Shown here: piece after piece, positions 1 to 10,466 of the stretch
Layout: every line of letters begins with the position of its first letter
Position numbering within the stretch: the first letter of the stretch is position 1
Origin: Ichthyophis bannanicus
Lineage: Eukaryota > Chordata > Amphibia > Gymnophiona > Ichthyophiidae
DNA: 64,000 nt
Assembly: GCA_033557465.1 (NCBI GenBank)
Contig: CM066031.1
Coordinates: 1,066,070,444-1,066,134,443, forward strand
Direction of reading: 5' to 3'
The notes under the pieces: generated by a model
The model's input: only the letters and a program-made list of their open reading frames with translations
The model's database searches: none
Told to the model about the DNA's origin: nothing
Made by a program: the position numbers and the translations under genes

Positions 1-351
1 ACTTTCAGCTCCGCGAAAGCCAGCCGCTTCTTCAGCAGGCGCAGGGAGCGAATGTCCGAGGGTCTCGATGCGCTGATTCAGCCCTGGCCGGAGGGCCAGC
101 TGTTGTACGTCTTCCCGCCGTGGGTGCTCATTGGACGGGTACTCCAGCGGGTGGAGAGCTTCGGGGGGATGGTGATCCTGATAGCTCCGGACTGGCCGCG
201 CCGACCTTGGTAGGCAGACCTGCACAGGCTCCTGGTCGAGCGGCCGTGGCGGCTCCCGGTACGCCCGGACCTGCTGACGCAGGGGCCTCTGTTCATGCCT
301 CATGTGGATCGGTTCTCGCTTACGGCTTGGCTATTGAAAGGGCTCGGCTGA
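1..351 (+). pseudogene. DIRS RT/RNase H ORF, C-terminal methyltransferase-like end
   Basis: Frame 1 encodes the last part of the DIRS polyprotein, with the family's blocks FFSRRRE, LLYVFPPW and LIAPDWPRRPW, and ends at TGA 349-351. An in-frame TAG at 211-213 lies just after PRRPW, where copy 3 has a tyrosine codon, so this gene is broken by one nonsense change. The region corresponds to the Dam-like methyltransferase domain described for DIRS1-type elements; that assignment is by motif only. The recombinase ORF overlaps it in another frame, the normal DIRS arrangement. Confidence 0.75.
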
Positions 352-1379
352 GAACTAGGGGCTACTCCCCGGCAGTGGTTTCTACCCTGTTGAAGGCTCG
401 TAAGAGGTCCACATCCTTGGCGTATGTCCGGGTCTGGAGAGTCTTTGAGGCATGGTGCAGCGAGCGGCACTTGGTGGCGCTCAAGGCGTCTCTCTCCCAG
501 GTTTTGGACTTTCTGCAGTGCGGTTTCGATAAGGGCCTGGCGGCGTCTTCGCTTCGGGTGCAGGTCGCGGCCCTGGCGTGCTACCGCGGACGGCTGGCCG
601 GTAGATCCCTTGGGGAACATCGGGATGTCAAGCGGTTCCTGCGCGCGGTTGCGTTGATTCGACCGCCCCGCAGACATCCGGTTCCGCAGTGGCACCTTCC
701 TCTTGTGCTGTCTGCGCTGGAGCGAGAGCCTTTCGAGCCCTTGAGCTCGGCTTCCCTGAAGGATCTCACATTGAAGGTCGTGTTCCTGGTGGCTATTTGT
801 TCGGCCAGACGAGTCTCGGAGTTACAGGCGCTGTCCTGCAAGGAGCCGTTCTTGTCTTTTTTCGAGTCCAAGGTGGTCTTGCGGCCTGTGCCGGCTTTCT
901 TACCCAAGGTCGTGTCGGCGTTCCATTTGAATCAGGAGATTTCCTTGCCGGTGTTCCGGGCGGGCCCTTCGAGTTCCGCTTCAAGGACGCTGGATGTCCG
1001 TCGGGCCTTGAAGAGGTATCTTCGGCGTACGGCGGGGTTCCGCCGCTCGGAGAGATTGTTTGTCCTGTTCTCGGGCCCTCGCCAAGGAGAGGCGGCTTCT
1101 AAGGCCTCCATCGCCCGGTGGATCCGGGAGGCGATTTCGTCGGCCTACCTGCTGAAGGGGAGATTGGTGCCGGAGGGGCTGAGGGCCCATTCCACCAGGG
1201 CCCAAGCTACGTCCTGGGCGGAGCTCCAAGCTGTGCCGCCAGCGGAGATTTGCAGGGCGGCCACATGGTCTTCTTTGTCTCCCTTTATTAGACATTATCG
1301 ATTGGACGTTCAGTCCGCGCAGGATGCCAGTTTCGGGGCGGCGGTGCTGCAAGCGGTTGCGGCCGGGCCCTCCCGTTAG
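120..1379 (+). CDS. DIRS tyrosine recombinase (YR), open
   Basis: This 419-residue ORF encodes the DIRS integrase, a tyrosine recombinase of the lambda-integrase fold that inserts the circular DNA copy. The recombinase begins around IERARLR near nucleotide 330; earlier codons overlap the RT/MT ORF and are probably only an open frame. Visible catalytic elements are the first Arg in CSARRVSELQAL, the His-x-x-Arg box in LRAHSTRAQATSW, and the nucleophile Tyr in IRHYRLDV close to the C-terminus. No stop or frameshift interrupts it. The true start is uncertain, because DIRS YR is thought to be expressed from an overlapping frame. The gene ends at TAG just before the ICR. Confidence 0.88.
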   Translation: MGAHWTGTPAGGELRGDGDPDSSGLAAPTLVGRPAQAPGRAAVAAPGTPGPADAGASVHASCGSVLAYGLAIERARLRTRGYSPAVVSTLLKARKRSTSLAYVRVWRVFEAWCSERHLVALKASLSQVLDFLQCGFDKGLAASSLRVQVAALACYRGRLAGRSLGEHRDVKRFLRAVALIRPPRRHPVPQWHLPLVLSALEREPFEPLSSASLKDLTLKVVFLVAICSARRVSELQALSCKEPFLSFFESKVVLRPVPAFLPKVVSAFHLNQEISLPVFRAGPSSSASRTLDVRRALKRYLRRTAGFRRSERLFVLFSGPRQGEAASKASIARWIREAISSAYLLKGRLVPEGLRAHSTRAQATSWAELQAVPPAEICRAATWSSLSPFIRHYRLDVQSAQDASFGAAVLQAVAAGPSR

Positions 1380-1400
1380 ATCTACTGCTCTGGTACTTAC

Positions 1401-1495
1401 TCAGAGGTCCGGGACCAGACTGGGGCTACGAACAGGAAGGTGAAATTAGTCTTACCTGCTAATTGTTGTTCCTGGAGTAGACCCAGTCTGGTCCC
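1401..1495. repeat. DIRS copy 1 internal complementary region (ICR)
   Basis: The second half (about 1430-1495) is the reverse complement of the right end at 1854-1919, including GTCTACTCCAGGAACAACAA. The first half should be complementary to the left end, which lies outside the window. DIRS elements use such an ICR to template closure of the circular intermediate. Confidence 0.8.
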
Positions 1496-1853
1496 GCATC
1501 CCACCCGGTGTTGCCGTAGGGCTTGCAGCACGGTCTTCTGTTTTTTCTCTGATGACAGGTAAGAAGAGACGTTTAGATGTCATCTATCAGGGGGGTGGTC
1601 GGACAGGTGAGAGGCTAGTCTGGGCACCCTCAGTGTTCACAGTTAGTGGATTAATTACTTTTCATGTCTCAGTGCTGGGGGGGTTGGACCTTGCGGTCTG
1701 TAAGTGAGGTCTTAACTTATTTGTTGCTCTGGTGAGTCTGCTTTGTCAGTAGGGTACTGATGGAGGGAGGCGGATGCCGGAGTTATATAGCAGTGACATC
1801 ATGAAAAGAAGGTGGTTCCTCAGTCTCCAAGCTGCTGATTAAGGTTGACAACT

Positions 1854-1919
1854 CAGAGGTCCGGGACCAGACTGGGTCTACTCCAGGAACAACAATTAGC
1901 AGGTAAGACTAATTTCACC
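1854..1919. repeat. DIRS copy 1 right terminal repeat
   Basis: This segment starts with CAGAGGTCCGGGACCAGACT and ends AGACTAATTTCACC. It matches the ICR in reverse complement up to about 1919, which defines the element end. The inner limit of the inverted repeat is unknown, because the left copy is outside the window. Confidence 0.75.
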
Positions 1920-2000
1920 CTCTTTGCTGCTACTAGGCCCTGACTGATTTAACAAATACACTGGGTTCACAGATTAATCAGCTTTAATCTAAAGAATTCC

Positions 2001-3337
2001 GGAGGGGAGTGGCTAATTTCCAAGATGGCGGCTGTGAGGTTTTGAGCCACGATGCCTAAACATAAAGGCAAGCCAAGAGCTCCTCCCACGGAGCCTACGC
2101 ATGGGGCCTATGGACCATTTTGTAAGGCTCACCGAGAACCAGATTGGGGAGATTCGAGCAGGCTTTGAAGTGCTGGTAGAGGAGACTTCGGTGTCTTCTG
2201 CCCTGGATGTCTCTCTCTCCCCGAATGGACGTGCACCTCCTGCTCTTCCAGGTCGTTCGGCAGTTCCCCCGATGGGTGGATCTGCAGTCCTACCAATGGT
2301 AGAGGTGGCTGCAAATCTGGAGCGGGACTCATCGGCGAGAGGATCCAGAGATCAGCTGTTGGAGATCTCAGCTGTTAGCCCGGGAGAGGTTACAATTGCT
2401 GCAGTTGGTGTTCCAGCTCAAGGGGTGAGCAGTGCTGATGATTTGAAGAATTTTCTTGCCAGTGGTAACCACTGAACCTTCCTTTTCCTTGGTCATTCCT
2501 CATCCTGTTTCTGTGACCCTGGATAATATCTGGGAGGCGATTGTACAGCTTTCTCAAGTAGTTGGTCAGCAGCTGGCTCTTTCTACTTCAAAAATTTCTA
2601 AACTTGAGGAGACTGTCTCTAAACTGGATAAAGATATGGTGGAAACAAAAGGTAAATTAGAAGTTTCTGATCAGAAGCTATCTCAGGTCTCTGATTTGAC
2701 TGTTTCCTTGGTTAAAGATAAATTAAAGCGTCTGTCTGTTGGGACTTTAGAAATGGACTTCCTAAATGTCTCTGCTATGCTTCAAACTCCCAAGGACGAA
2801 GATCTGCCTTTTTCCACTTTGTTAGTAAAAAGAGAGCTAATCTGTTTATGGGTAAAAAAGTATTGATTGTTCCAGGGAAACACAGAAAAGACGTAAATCT
2901 CTTCTTTTGTTAAGGCCTGGGGTGATTCAGTTGGGAGCCTCCTTGGTGCTATGGTTTCCTTGTAAATGTATTATCAATTGCAGAAATATGTATTTTTTTC
3001 AGCCTGAAGATCTTTCTTCTTTCATTAGCACTCATGTTGTTACATCTTCTCCCTCTTGAGCGATCTCTCATTCATATATATGTATGTTCTTGGACCTCCG
3101 CCCCCACTTGATTTTGTGGATATTGTTCTTTTTCTTTTCTTGTATAACATGGGGGGGGGGGGTCTCCTCCCCTCAGTGTGTTTTGGTTATGCTGCTCCCC
3201 TCCCAACTGAGGGCTATTGATATTCCTCATTTTAAATTGATTTGAAATACTTTTTCTTATGTATTATTATGCAAGTTGTATCTTTTCTGTACAAGCGTGT
3301 TGCTTGGTTTATTGTAAAAAATTATAAATACAAAATT
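2001..3337 (+). mobile_element. ORF1-only L1-type half-LINE with 11-bp TSD
   Basis: The insertion is bounded by a perfect direct repeat, TAAAGAATTCC, at 1990-2000 and 3338-3348. It starts with a G-rich leader containing CCAAGATGGCGG, has an ORF1-like region, and ends in an A-rich tail (ATAAATACAAAAT) with no ORF2 endonuclease or reverse transcriptase. The C-terminal coding remnant has the L1 ORF1 signature RETQKRRKSLL followed by a hydrophobic block and FPCKC. A 12-G run lies near 3151. Because the duplication is intact, this is a complete inserted unit and not a fragment. It is comparable in design to mammalian HAL1. Confidence 0.75.
2051..3060 (+). pseudogene. L1-type ORF1 remnant (coiled coil plus RNA-binding C-terminus)
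   Basis: ATG at 2051 opens MPKHKGKPRAPP, and reading moves between frames near 2090 and again near 2455, so at least two frameshifts are present. Residues encoded at about 2480-2760 form a heptad-rich stretch (SKISKLEETVSKLDKDMVET and onward), as expected for the ORF1p trimerising coiled coil. After another frame change around 2840-2880, RETQKRRKSLLLLRPGVIQL and a following FPCKC block match the ORF1p C-terminal domain. ORF1p is a nucleic-acid chaperone that coats LINE RNA. This copy cannot encode a full protein as it stands. Confidence 0.7.
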
Positions 3338-3348
3338 TAAAGAATTCC

Positions 3349-4236
3349 TTTTTCACCAAAATTTAGAAAAATTCCCAGAAGTAAATAATCACAATTGCAG
3401 ATCTCTCTCCAGAAGTAGCAGTCCCCTTTTTTAGTCCTTCAAGACTGGTAGTATAACCCATACAGTGGATTCTCGCATATAGTCCCTTTAAAGCCTGACA
3501 GATCCCCTCCGTCACTAACACCCTTCTGCTGCTGATCCAGTCAGTTGGGAGAAACCTTTCTCAAAACCAGATTAGCTTTCAAAATATAAAAAACAATCCT
3601 ATAATGATTTTAATAATCTTATACTGTGCTATTGTTATACTGGGTGACATTTGTGTACATCCAGTGGGTAAGGGATTGTTACAAAGGAATCACTTCTCTG
3701 TCTCTCTGCTTGTGAGACATATATATTAAGCTGTCACTTGACCCTCTATGTCGTGCTCACACTAGTGCACTTCCCTGCCTGCACCGGACAGCAATGCTGA
3801 CAAACTTGGAAAGCAAGCACATCTTTCTTTGCTTCTAACAGAGACTTGTGTCACTCACTCTACTGATCTACCCAGTTGTCTGAAACTAAAGACTGTCCCT
3901 CCAACACCAGCAACCTTGACAAACTTGGAAAGCAAGTACACTTTTCTGTGCTTGTAAGAGAGGTCTGTGCTCTCTGAATGACTTTTTCCTTTATTTAACA
4001 GAACCTAAACTTCTGAAATTTTTTTTATGAAGCACTGGAATATATATGCACAGGATTTCTCTCTGAGAGCACCAGAGAAAATAGATCTCTGCCTTGATGC
4101 TGTGCTATTGCCCATGGGACTTGAATAAGTCAGTCATGGATAGACATGTTTGCTTGTCAAAGAGTTTCAACATGATTTGGCTGAACTGCCTCATGCTTCT
4201 GGCTTGTCCCCGATACCCTCTCATTCTTCCCCTCCC
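3349..4236. other. AT-rich interval, no gene seen
   Basis: No convincing coding sequence is visible. A roughly 50-bp block around GACAAACTTGGAAAGCAAG occurs at about 3798 and again, diverged, at about 3913, suggesting a local tandem duplication. Confidence 0.5.
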
Positions 4237-6068
4237 ACTACTACTACTACTACTATTTAGCACTTATAAAGCGCCATGCACGCAGCGCTGCACAGCTAAC
4301 CTACAAGAGGTAGCCAACATACAAGAGACAGTCCCTGCCCGTCAGAGTCATGCTCATCGGAGCTTACAATCTAGTTAGAACAGTACATTAGTTAGAACAG
4401 TGCAAAGCAATAGTTAGTTCTGCGCAAGGTACAGTGTGGTGCAGTTTGGTCATAAACGTTTGGTTATAAACGTTGACGGTGTGGTACAGTTTGGTCTATA
4501 GTATGGTCATAAACATTGACGGGGGTTAGGGTAAGATGAGGAAGGAGTCGGGATCTGAATGCAACGGTGAAGCGGTGGGTCTTCAAACTGGATTTGAAGA
4601 GGGCCAGGGAGGATGTCTGGCGCACAGACGCAGGTAGGCTGTTCCAGGTGTATGGTGCAGCAAGGTGAAAGGAGTGCAGTCGGGAGTTCGCGGTGCACGT
4701 GAAAGGAAACGATAGAAGTAATTTGAGATTTTGAGAGGGGACGTAAGGAGAGATAAGAGATAAGAGGTATTGAGGGACTATCGATTGAATGCATTTATAG
4801 GTCAGTAGGAGAAGCTTGAATTGGATGCGGAATTGGACAGGGAGCCAGTGAAGCGACTTGAGAAGAGAAATAATGTGGGCATGGCGAGGCTGGCAGAAGA
4901 TTAGTCAAGCGGCATGATTTTGTATAGACTGAAGGGGAAGGAGGTGGCTCACGGGAAGACCAGCAAGGAGTAGGTTGCAGTAATCGAGGCAAGAGGAGAT
5001 TAAGGAGTGGATAAGCGTTTTGGTAGCGTGTTCAGAGAGGAAGGGGCGGATTTTGCTGATGTTGTAGAGAAAGAAGTGGCTGGTCTTAGCTACAAGCTGG
5101 ATATGAGCGGAGGAGGAGAGAGAGGTGTCAAAGATAACCCCTAGATTGTGGGCCAAGGGAATAGGAAGGATAGTAGAACCATCCACATGGATTGAAAGAG
5201 GGGGAAGTGGAGGGGAGGAGTTGAGTGGAAAGGCAAGGAGTTCAGTCTTGGCCATGTTCAGTTTCAATCGGCAATGAGACATCCAGGCAGCGATGTCTGA
5301 AAGACAGGCAGAGATTTTGGACTGGGTTGCCGGAAAAATATTGGGTGTAGAGAGGTAGATTTGGGAGTCATCAGCATAGAAATGGTACTGAAAGCCATGG
5401 GAGGAGATAAGCATGCCAAGGCCATGGGTATAGAGAGAGAAGAGGAGGGGGCCCAAGACAGACACCTACCTGGAGCGGGGTAGGGGAGGAGGAGAAGCCA
5501 CCAGAACATACACTGAATGAGCGATGGGAGAGGTAGGAGGAGAACCAGGATAGTATGGAGTCCTTGAAGCCAAGTGAGGAAAGGGTGATGAGGAGAAGGT
5601 CGTGGTCAACAGTGTCAAAGGCAGCAGAAAGGTCAAGAAGGATGAGGATAGAATAGAAGCCCTTAGATTTAGCCAGGAACAGGTCGTTGGTGACTTTTGT
5701 GAGTGCCGTTTCAGTGGAATGTAGGGAACGGAAGCCGGATTGTAGTGGGTCCAAGAGGGCCTGGGAGGTGAGGAAGTCAAGGCAGCGACGGTGGACTGCT
5801 CATTCTCATAGTTTGGATATGAAGGGAAGGAGGGAGATGGTTCGATAGTTAGAAGGGCATGTGGGATCAAGTGAGGGTTTCTTGAGGAGGGGTGTGACAA
5901 CAGCATGTTTGCAGTCAATGGGGACAGTTGCAGTGGCGAGTGAAAGGTTGAGGATCTGAGTAATGGAGGGGACAATGGTGAGGGGGATGGAACGTAGGAG
6001 ATGGGTGGGGATAGGGTCTGATGAACAGGGGGTGGGTTTGGAGGAGGAAAGAAGGCAAGCGGCATCAC
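4237..6068 (-). mobile_element. L2-type LINE, 5'-truncated, reversed
   Basis: The element reads on the minus strand. Its 3' end is at low coordinates and finishes in a TAG-triplet tail (read as CTA/ACT repeats at 4237-4256) after an AAGTGCTAAATAG motif. It covers most of the reverse transcriptase and the C-terminal region and lacks the endonuclease. A second copy of the same family with the same tail lies at 40446-42087. Confidence 0.75.
4905..6055 (-). pseudogene. L2-type reverse transcriptase remnant
   Basis: Minus-strand translation shows, in order, [37 protein letters not shown], the catalytic block [11 protein letters not shown], the [12 protein letters not shown] block and the C-terminal [14 protein letters not shown]. 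These are the finger, palm and thumb motifs of L2/CR1-group LINE polymerases, which copy LINE RNA at a nicked target. The frame changes near 5465, just before the YADD block, and again near 5750, so the gene is inactive. L2 is preferred over CR1 because of the YADDSQIYL and STETALTKV forms. Confidence 0.75.
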
Positions 6069-6104
6069 TGTTTCTTAGCAGATGGGCAGCCTACGATGAA
6101 AATG

Positions 6105-6695
6105 AATGAGACTGGGAGGATGGAGCAAGATGGCAGTCTGAGAAGGCTGTGGGCTCGAACACTCCAAGATTGCTGGTGCTCAATTTCCTCAATCGTTTTA
6201 CCTGAGTATTTTAATGGTTCCTAAGAAAAAGGGAAACATTGGGCTCCTCCTGTGACCTGAAGCTCCACTGTTGCAACCAGTTCCATGGACACATTCCTGA
6301 TCATCATTAGTGGGAGGCTGGGGGGGGGGGGGCGGCAGGGGAGAGTCTTGCCCAAGTCCCTGCTTGACTCGGACGTTTCACTTAGCGTGGATTCTAAACC
6401 CACATCAAGGTGGACTGTGGTGAAACATCATGGACTCAACCATGGTCTTTTCGTTTCCACTGACTTTCTTCTTGTTTTAGGGAAATATCTGCCTCTTGAA
6501 TTTGGTAATCCACTCCCTTATATATTGGCGGGCTTGTATAAGATGGGGTTAATATTTACTACTATGTATGACTGAAATTGTTACGTGTGTGTTTTGGGGG
6601 GGGTTTCTTTTCTATCCCAATTGTTGTAATCCTCTCAAGGTTACCCTTGATGTAGTAACTATAAAAAATGTTATAAATAAAATATTTAAAAAAGG
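6105..6695 (+). mobile_element. L1-type internal-deletion derivative
   Basis: The left side resembles the half-LINE leader at 2001: a G-rich start, GAGCAAGATGGCAGTCTG, then an ATG opening MVPKKKGN before a stop. The right side is a LINE 3' end with TGTTATAAATAAAATATTTA. Almost all coding sequence between them is missing. A G-run lies at about 6311-6322. No target duplication was found, so the ends are approximate. Confidence 0.5.
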
Positions 6696-6804
6696 AAAAT
6701 TGATTGTACATGAATTTCCATTTGTTCTATTTTGGCTCCATACATTCAGTTCAATGGCAGTGAAACTAATCCAATATGCTGCTATTTGTCTTATTTTCAG
6801 TTAG

Positions 6805-6990
6805 TGCATAAAAACATATGAATTGCCAGGTTCCCAAAAAGTAGGTAGATTCTATACTGCTTATCCCAGGGATAAGCAGTGGATTTCTCCAAATCCATCT
6901 TAACAGTGGGTTTATGGACTTTTTCTCCAGGAACCTGTCCAAACCTTTCTTAACCCAACCAAAATGAAGCACTGCCATAGTAAATTGGGA
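6805..6990 (-). mobile_element. CR1 3' fragment, reversed
   Basis: On the minus strand it encodes KKGLDRFLEKKSINPLL, matching the C-terminus of the better preserved CR1 at 39520-39570. It is followed by the CR1 3' UTR. The 5' end is truncated, as is usual for CR1. Confidence 0.65.
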
Positions 6991-7129
6991 AATGCATGTG
7001 ACACCTTGTAGACTTGACTTAGGTGTGTTCATCAGAATGCTGCTCCAGATTTGTCTGTACAGTACCTGCTCCAGACAGTTAGCTTTATAAAGCCATATTT
7101 ATCAGGACCCCTTACTGAGATTCTCTGTC

Positions 7130-7800
7130 TAAAAATAGAGAGAAATAGAAATATGTAGGAAGCATGGGTATACCAGAACATCTAATAGTTCTCTTGCACA
7201 ACCTTTACATTGATCAAGAAGCAACAGTTTGAATGGAACAAGGCAAAACAGAATGGTTTAAAATCAGCAAAGGTATACAGCAAGGCTGCATACTTTCCCC
7301 TGGCCTGTTTAATTTCTACTGTATGCAGAAAAAATCATCAGAGAAGCAGGACTGTATGAAGACAACTGATGTGCTGATGATACCACAATACTGGCTGAAA
7401 GTGAAGATGATCCGAAACATTTACTTCTCAAGATCAAGGAACATAGTCTTAAAATGGGCCTGTACCTTAATATAGACAAAGATCCTGCCAACTGGCAAAA
7501 TCAGTAAGTTCATTGTTGATGGAGAAGAAATTGAAATAGTAGAAAACTAACCTGCTTGAGTCAGTAAGCAATAAAGAAACAACAAGCTGTCAAGAAATCT
7601 TATGATGCATTGCTCTTGGCAGAATGTCTATAAAGGACTTAGACAAGATTCTCAAGAGCAGAGATGTCTCTCTCCAAACAAAGATTTGACTTGTCCAAGC
7701 CATGGTATTTTCAATATCATCATATGGATGCGAAAGCTGGACTATGAAAAAGATAAAAGGAAGCAATTCGATGCCTTTGAATTATGGTTCTGGCGAAAAA
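7130..7800 (+). mobile_element. RTE-BovB LINE, first part (interrupted by DIRS)
   Basis: Translation gives MGIPEHLIVLLHNLYIDQEA, then WFKISKGIQQGCILSPGLFN, which are the BovB/RTE reverse transcriptase blocks. Decayed sequence follows, then a stretch ending DAFELWFW. The copy is degenerate, with several frame changes, and is 5'-truncated near 7130. It is interrupted after GGCGAAAAA at 7800 by the DIRS element and resumes in frame at 13593. Confidence 0.75.
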
Positions 7801-7986
7801 GAGTAGTTACTCACCTGTAACAAGTGTTCTCCAGGAGCAGCAGGAATCAGTCCTCACATATGGGTGACGTCGGCGCCGACGGAGCCCTCGCGGAGCAATT
7901 TCCCCAGCTTTCAAAGAAAGCCTTTGGGAATTGCAGCGCGCATGCGCGGTCCCCTTCCCGCCCAAGGGTGCTATCTTGCTCAGTCT
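7801..7986. repeat. DIRS copy 2 left inverted terminal repeat
   Basis: Positions about 7849-7986 are the reverse complement of 13430-13567 with one difference seen. The outer 27 bases, starting GAGTAGTTACTCACCTG, have no partner in the other repeat and match only the ICR. This is the 3' end of the element in its own orientation. Confidence 0.9.
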
Positions 7987-8066
7987 GATGACATAGCTAA
8001 AAGACAGCAAAAAAATTAGCAAAAACGAAATGATACGACTGCAACTCCAAGGGGAGGAGGGAGGGT

Positions 8067-8165
8067 TGTGAGGACTGATTCCTGCTGCTCCTGGAGAACA
8101 CCTGTTACAGGTGAGTAACTACTCTTTCTCCAGGACCAAGCAGGAAGTCAGTCCTCACATATGGG
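8067..8165. repeat. DIRS copy 2 internal complementary region
   Basis: The left half (8067-8120) is the reverse complement of the outer left end at 7801-7855. The right half (8125-8165) matches the reverse complement of the outer right end at 13552-13592. The joint TACAGGTGAGTAACTACTCT therefore represents the two element ends brought together, the diagnostic DIRS arrangement. Confidence 0.88.
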
Positions 8166-8303
8166 ACTCCCAAACTTAAGGCTACCGGAGACCTCAAGCA
8201 CAAAAATGAGCTCCCTCTAGCTCAGCAGTATAGAAGGAAGGAATGTTCTCTGAAAACGCCCCCGACCGGTAGCCCAACACCAGGGCCGGAGGGTAGGAGT
8301 TGC

Positions 8304-9430
8304 CTAAACCTCAAAGAGATTATGGAGGACTGCCTGACCGAAAGCACTATCCCTGCGGAACTCCCTCTCCAGGCAGTAATGTGCCGCAAAAGTCTGGCTT
8401 GAAGACCAAGTAGCGACCCGGCAGATGTCTGCCAACGGAACAGAGCGGAGGTGTGCCATTGACGCAGCCTTCGCCCTAACACGATGAGCCGTGATTCGAC
8501 CCTCCAACGAGAGGCCGGCTGCCCCATAAGCCCAGGCGATACAGTCAGCTACCCAGATGGATAAGGTACGCTTGGAGACAGGGAGCCCCAAGTTATTGGG
8601 GTCAAAAGAAACGAAGAGCTGAACAGCCCTCCTATGCTCCCGCGTACGGTCAAGGTAGAAGGACAAGGCCCTCCTACAGTCCAGGGTATGCAGGACCATT
8701 TGAGCCCGGCTGGAGTGCGGCCTGGGAAAGAAGGTCGGAAGAACCACCTCCTGGTTGAGATGAAAAGGAGAAACCACTTTTGGAAGAAACTTAGGGTGAG
8801 TCCGTAAGACCACCCTATTCCTGTAGAACCTAGTGTAAGGAGGATCAGACACTAGGGCCTGCAGTTCACTAACATGCCTAGCAGAGGTAAGGGCTACCAA
8901 GAACAAGGTTTTCCAAGAAAGAAAACGAAGAGGGCAGGTAGCCATAGGTTCAAAGGGTGGACAGGTGATCCGCTGCAAGACCACATTCAGATCCCATTCA
9001 GGGGCTGGTGGACGCAAAGGAGGCTTAAGCAGAAGGAGGCCTCGGAGAAAACGAGCCACCAAAGGGTGGTTGGACAGAGGCCTGCCATCTACCGGTGCGT
9101 GATGTGCAGAGAAAGCACTGAGGTGGACTCTGACAGAGTTGGACTTAAGGCCCAGATTGGAGAGGTAAAGCAAATATTGCAAGACCACCGCCACCAAGCA
9201 GGAGAAGGGATTCTCAGACTGCTGAGCACACCACACGGAGAAGCGATGCCACTTAAGAGCGTAGGACTTCCGGGTGGAGGGCCGCCTGGAGGCCAAGACG
9301 ACCTCTTCCACCTCCCGAGGCAGTAGGAGGGGAGCAAGGACTACCCTTTCAGCAGCCAGGCCATCAGATGAAGGGACCAGAGGTTGGGGTGTAGGAGAGA
9401 CCCATGGTCTTGTGTCAGGAGATCGGGTTG
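8304..9430 (-). CDS. DIRS tyrosine recombinase, intact
   Basis: The open frame extends upstream to 10280, but the part before about 9430 overlaps the RNase H/MT gene and is probably not the recombinase proper. The core starts around VVLASRRPSTRKSYALKWHR. It includes the first catalytic Arg in TSARHVSELQAL, the His-x-x-Arg box in ITAHRVRAKAASM, and the nucleophile Tyr in FAAHYCLE, and it ends LHNLFEV. No stop or frameshift was seen. The enzyme integrates the circular element DNA. Shared blocks with copies 1 and 3 include FLPKVVSPFHLNQ, but the rest is clearly diverged, which marks a different subfamily. Confidence 0.88.
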
Positions 9431-10466
9431 AAACCCCAGAGGAAGAGGAGTGTCCACCGCCAGCTGCATTAGAAGCGGGAACCAAGGTTGTCTCGGCCAC
9501 CGGGGAGCCACTAGGATCATCGAGGCTTTGTCTCTGAGAACTTTGAAGAGCGTTCGAGACACCAGCGGCATGGGAGGAAAGGCATACAAGAGGCCTGTGG
9601 ACCATGGAATCAGAAAAGCATCCGGCGCTACTCTGAGAGGATGCGGTTGTCGAGAGCAGAATCTGAGTAGTTGCCAGTTCAGAGGACTGGCAAACAGATC
9701 CAAGGTGGGGAGTCCCCACTTGAGAAAGATCTGCTGAACCACTAATGGATCCAATCTCCACTCGTGTGGTTGGAGGATCCTGCTTAGTTTGTCTGCCAGG
9801 TAATTTTCTTGACCTGGGAGATAGACCGCTTTGAGGAGTATGCCGTGGCCGACTGCCCAAGAGCACAGCCGTCGTGCCTCCTGACAGAGAAGGAAGGAGC
9901 CTGTGCCTCCTTGTTTGTTCACGTAGAACATTGCTACTTGATTGTCCGTCTGGACCAGTACAGACTGGTGAGAAGTGAGGTGGGAGAAGGCTCTCAGAGC
10001 TAGGCGGATGGCTCTGAGCTCCAGGAAGTTTATCTGCTGCGCAGACTCCCAAGGAGTCCAGAGGCCTTGAGTACATGTCCCTTGGCAATGTGCTCCCCAT
10101 CCCAGGAGAGAAGCATCGGTTGTTAGTACCTGAGAAGGAGGAGGAGATTGAAAATCCACTCCCAGCACTAGGTTTGGCAGATGAAGCCACCACCGCAGAG
10201 AAGAGACCAGCAGGTCCGAGACTTGTACTGAGTCCGTCAGGCTCCCCGTGGCCTGATGCCATTGAGTGTGAAGGCACCACTGGGCAGGTCGCATGTTCAG
10301 GCGGGCATTGGGGGTCACATGGACCGTGGAAGCCATATGGCCGAGCAGTCTCAGAAATTGCCTGGCAGAGACCAGGGAATTGCTGCGAAAGTGGCTGGCG
10401 AGATTCATGAGCCTGTGGGCCCTGTCCAGAGGCAGGAAGGCCCGCGCCTGAAGAGTGCTTAACTTG
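9341..10466 (-). CDS. DIRS RNase H and methyltransferase-like region
   Basis: Translation from about 10466 begins KLSTLQARAFLPLDRAHRLM and continues the RT polypeptide in a shifted frame. RNase H elements are visible: TTDASLLGWGAHC (first Asp), NFLELRAIRLAL (Glu) and VQTDNQVAMFYVNKQGG (second Asp), then a PGQENYLADKLSR block. The Dam-like MT region follows, with GLPTLDLFASPLN, LLYAFPPMPL and LVAPRWPRQPW, ending LLKG. RNase H removes RNA from the hybrid; the role of the MT domain in DIRS is unknown. The region is open throughout but separated from RT by a one-base frameshift at about 10463. Confidence 0.82.

Larger units (their letters stand above)
1..1919 (+). mobile_element. DIRS-type YR retrotransposon, 3' part (copy 1)
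   Basis: The window opens inside a DIRS element. In order it holds the C-terminal end of the RT/RNase H/methyltransferase-like ORF, a complete tyrosine recombinase ORF, an internal complementary region (ICR, 1401-1495), about 350 bp of non-coding sequence, and the right terminal repeat ending near 1919. The right end is set by comparison with the ICR: the two are reverse complements until about 1919 and then diverge. The left half lies outside the window, so its inverted repeat cannot be compared. The coding part resembles copy 3 (19280-25239) closely, but the terminal sequence differs, so the two belong to related subfamilies. Confidence 0.9.
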
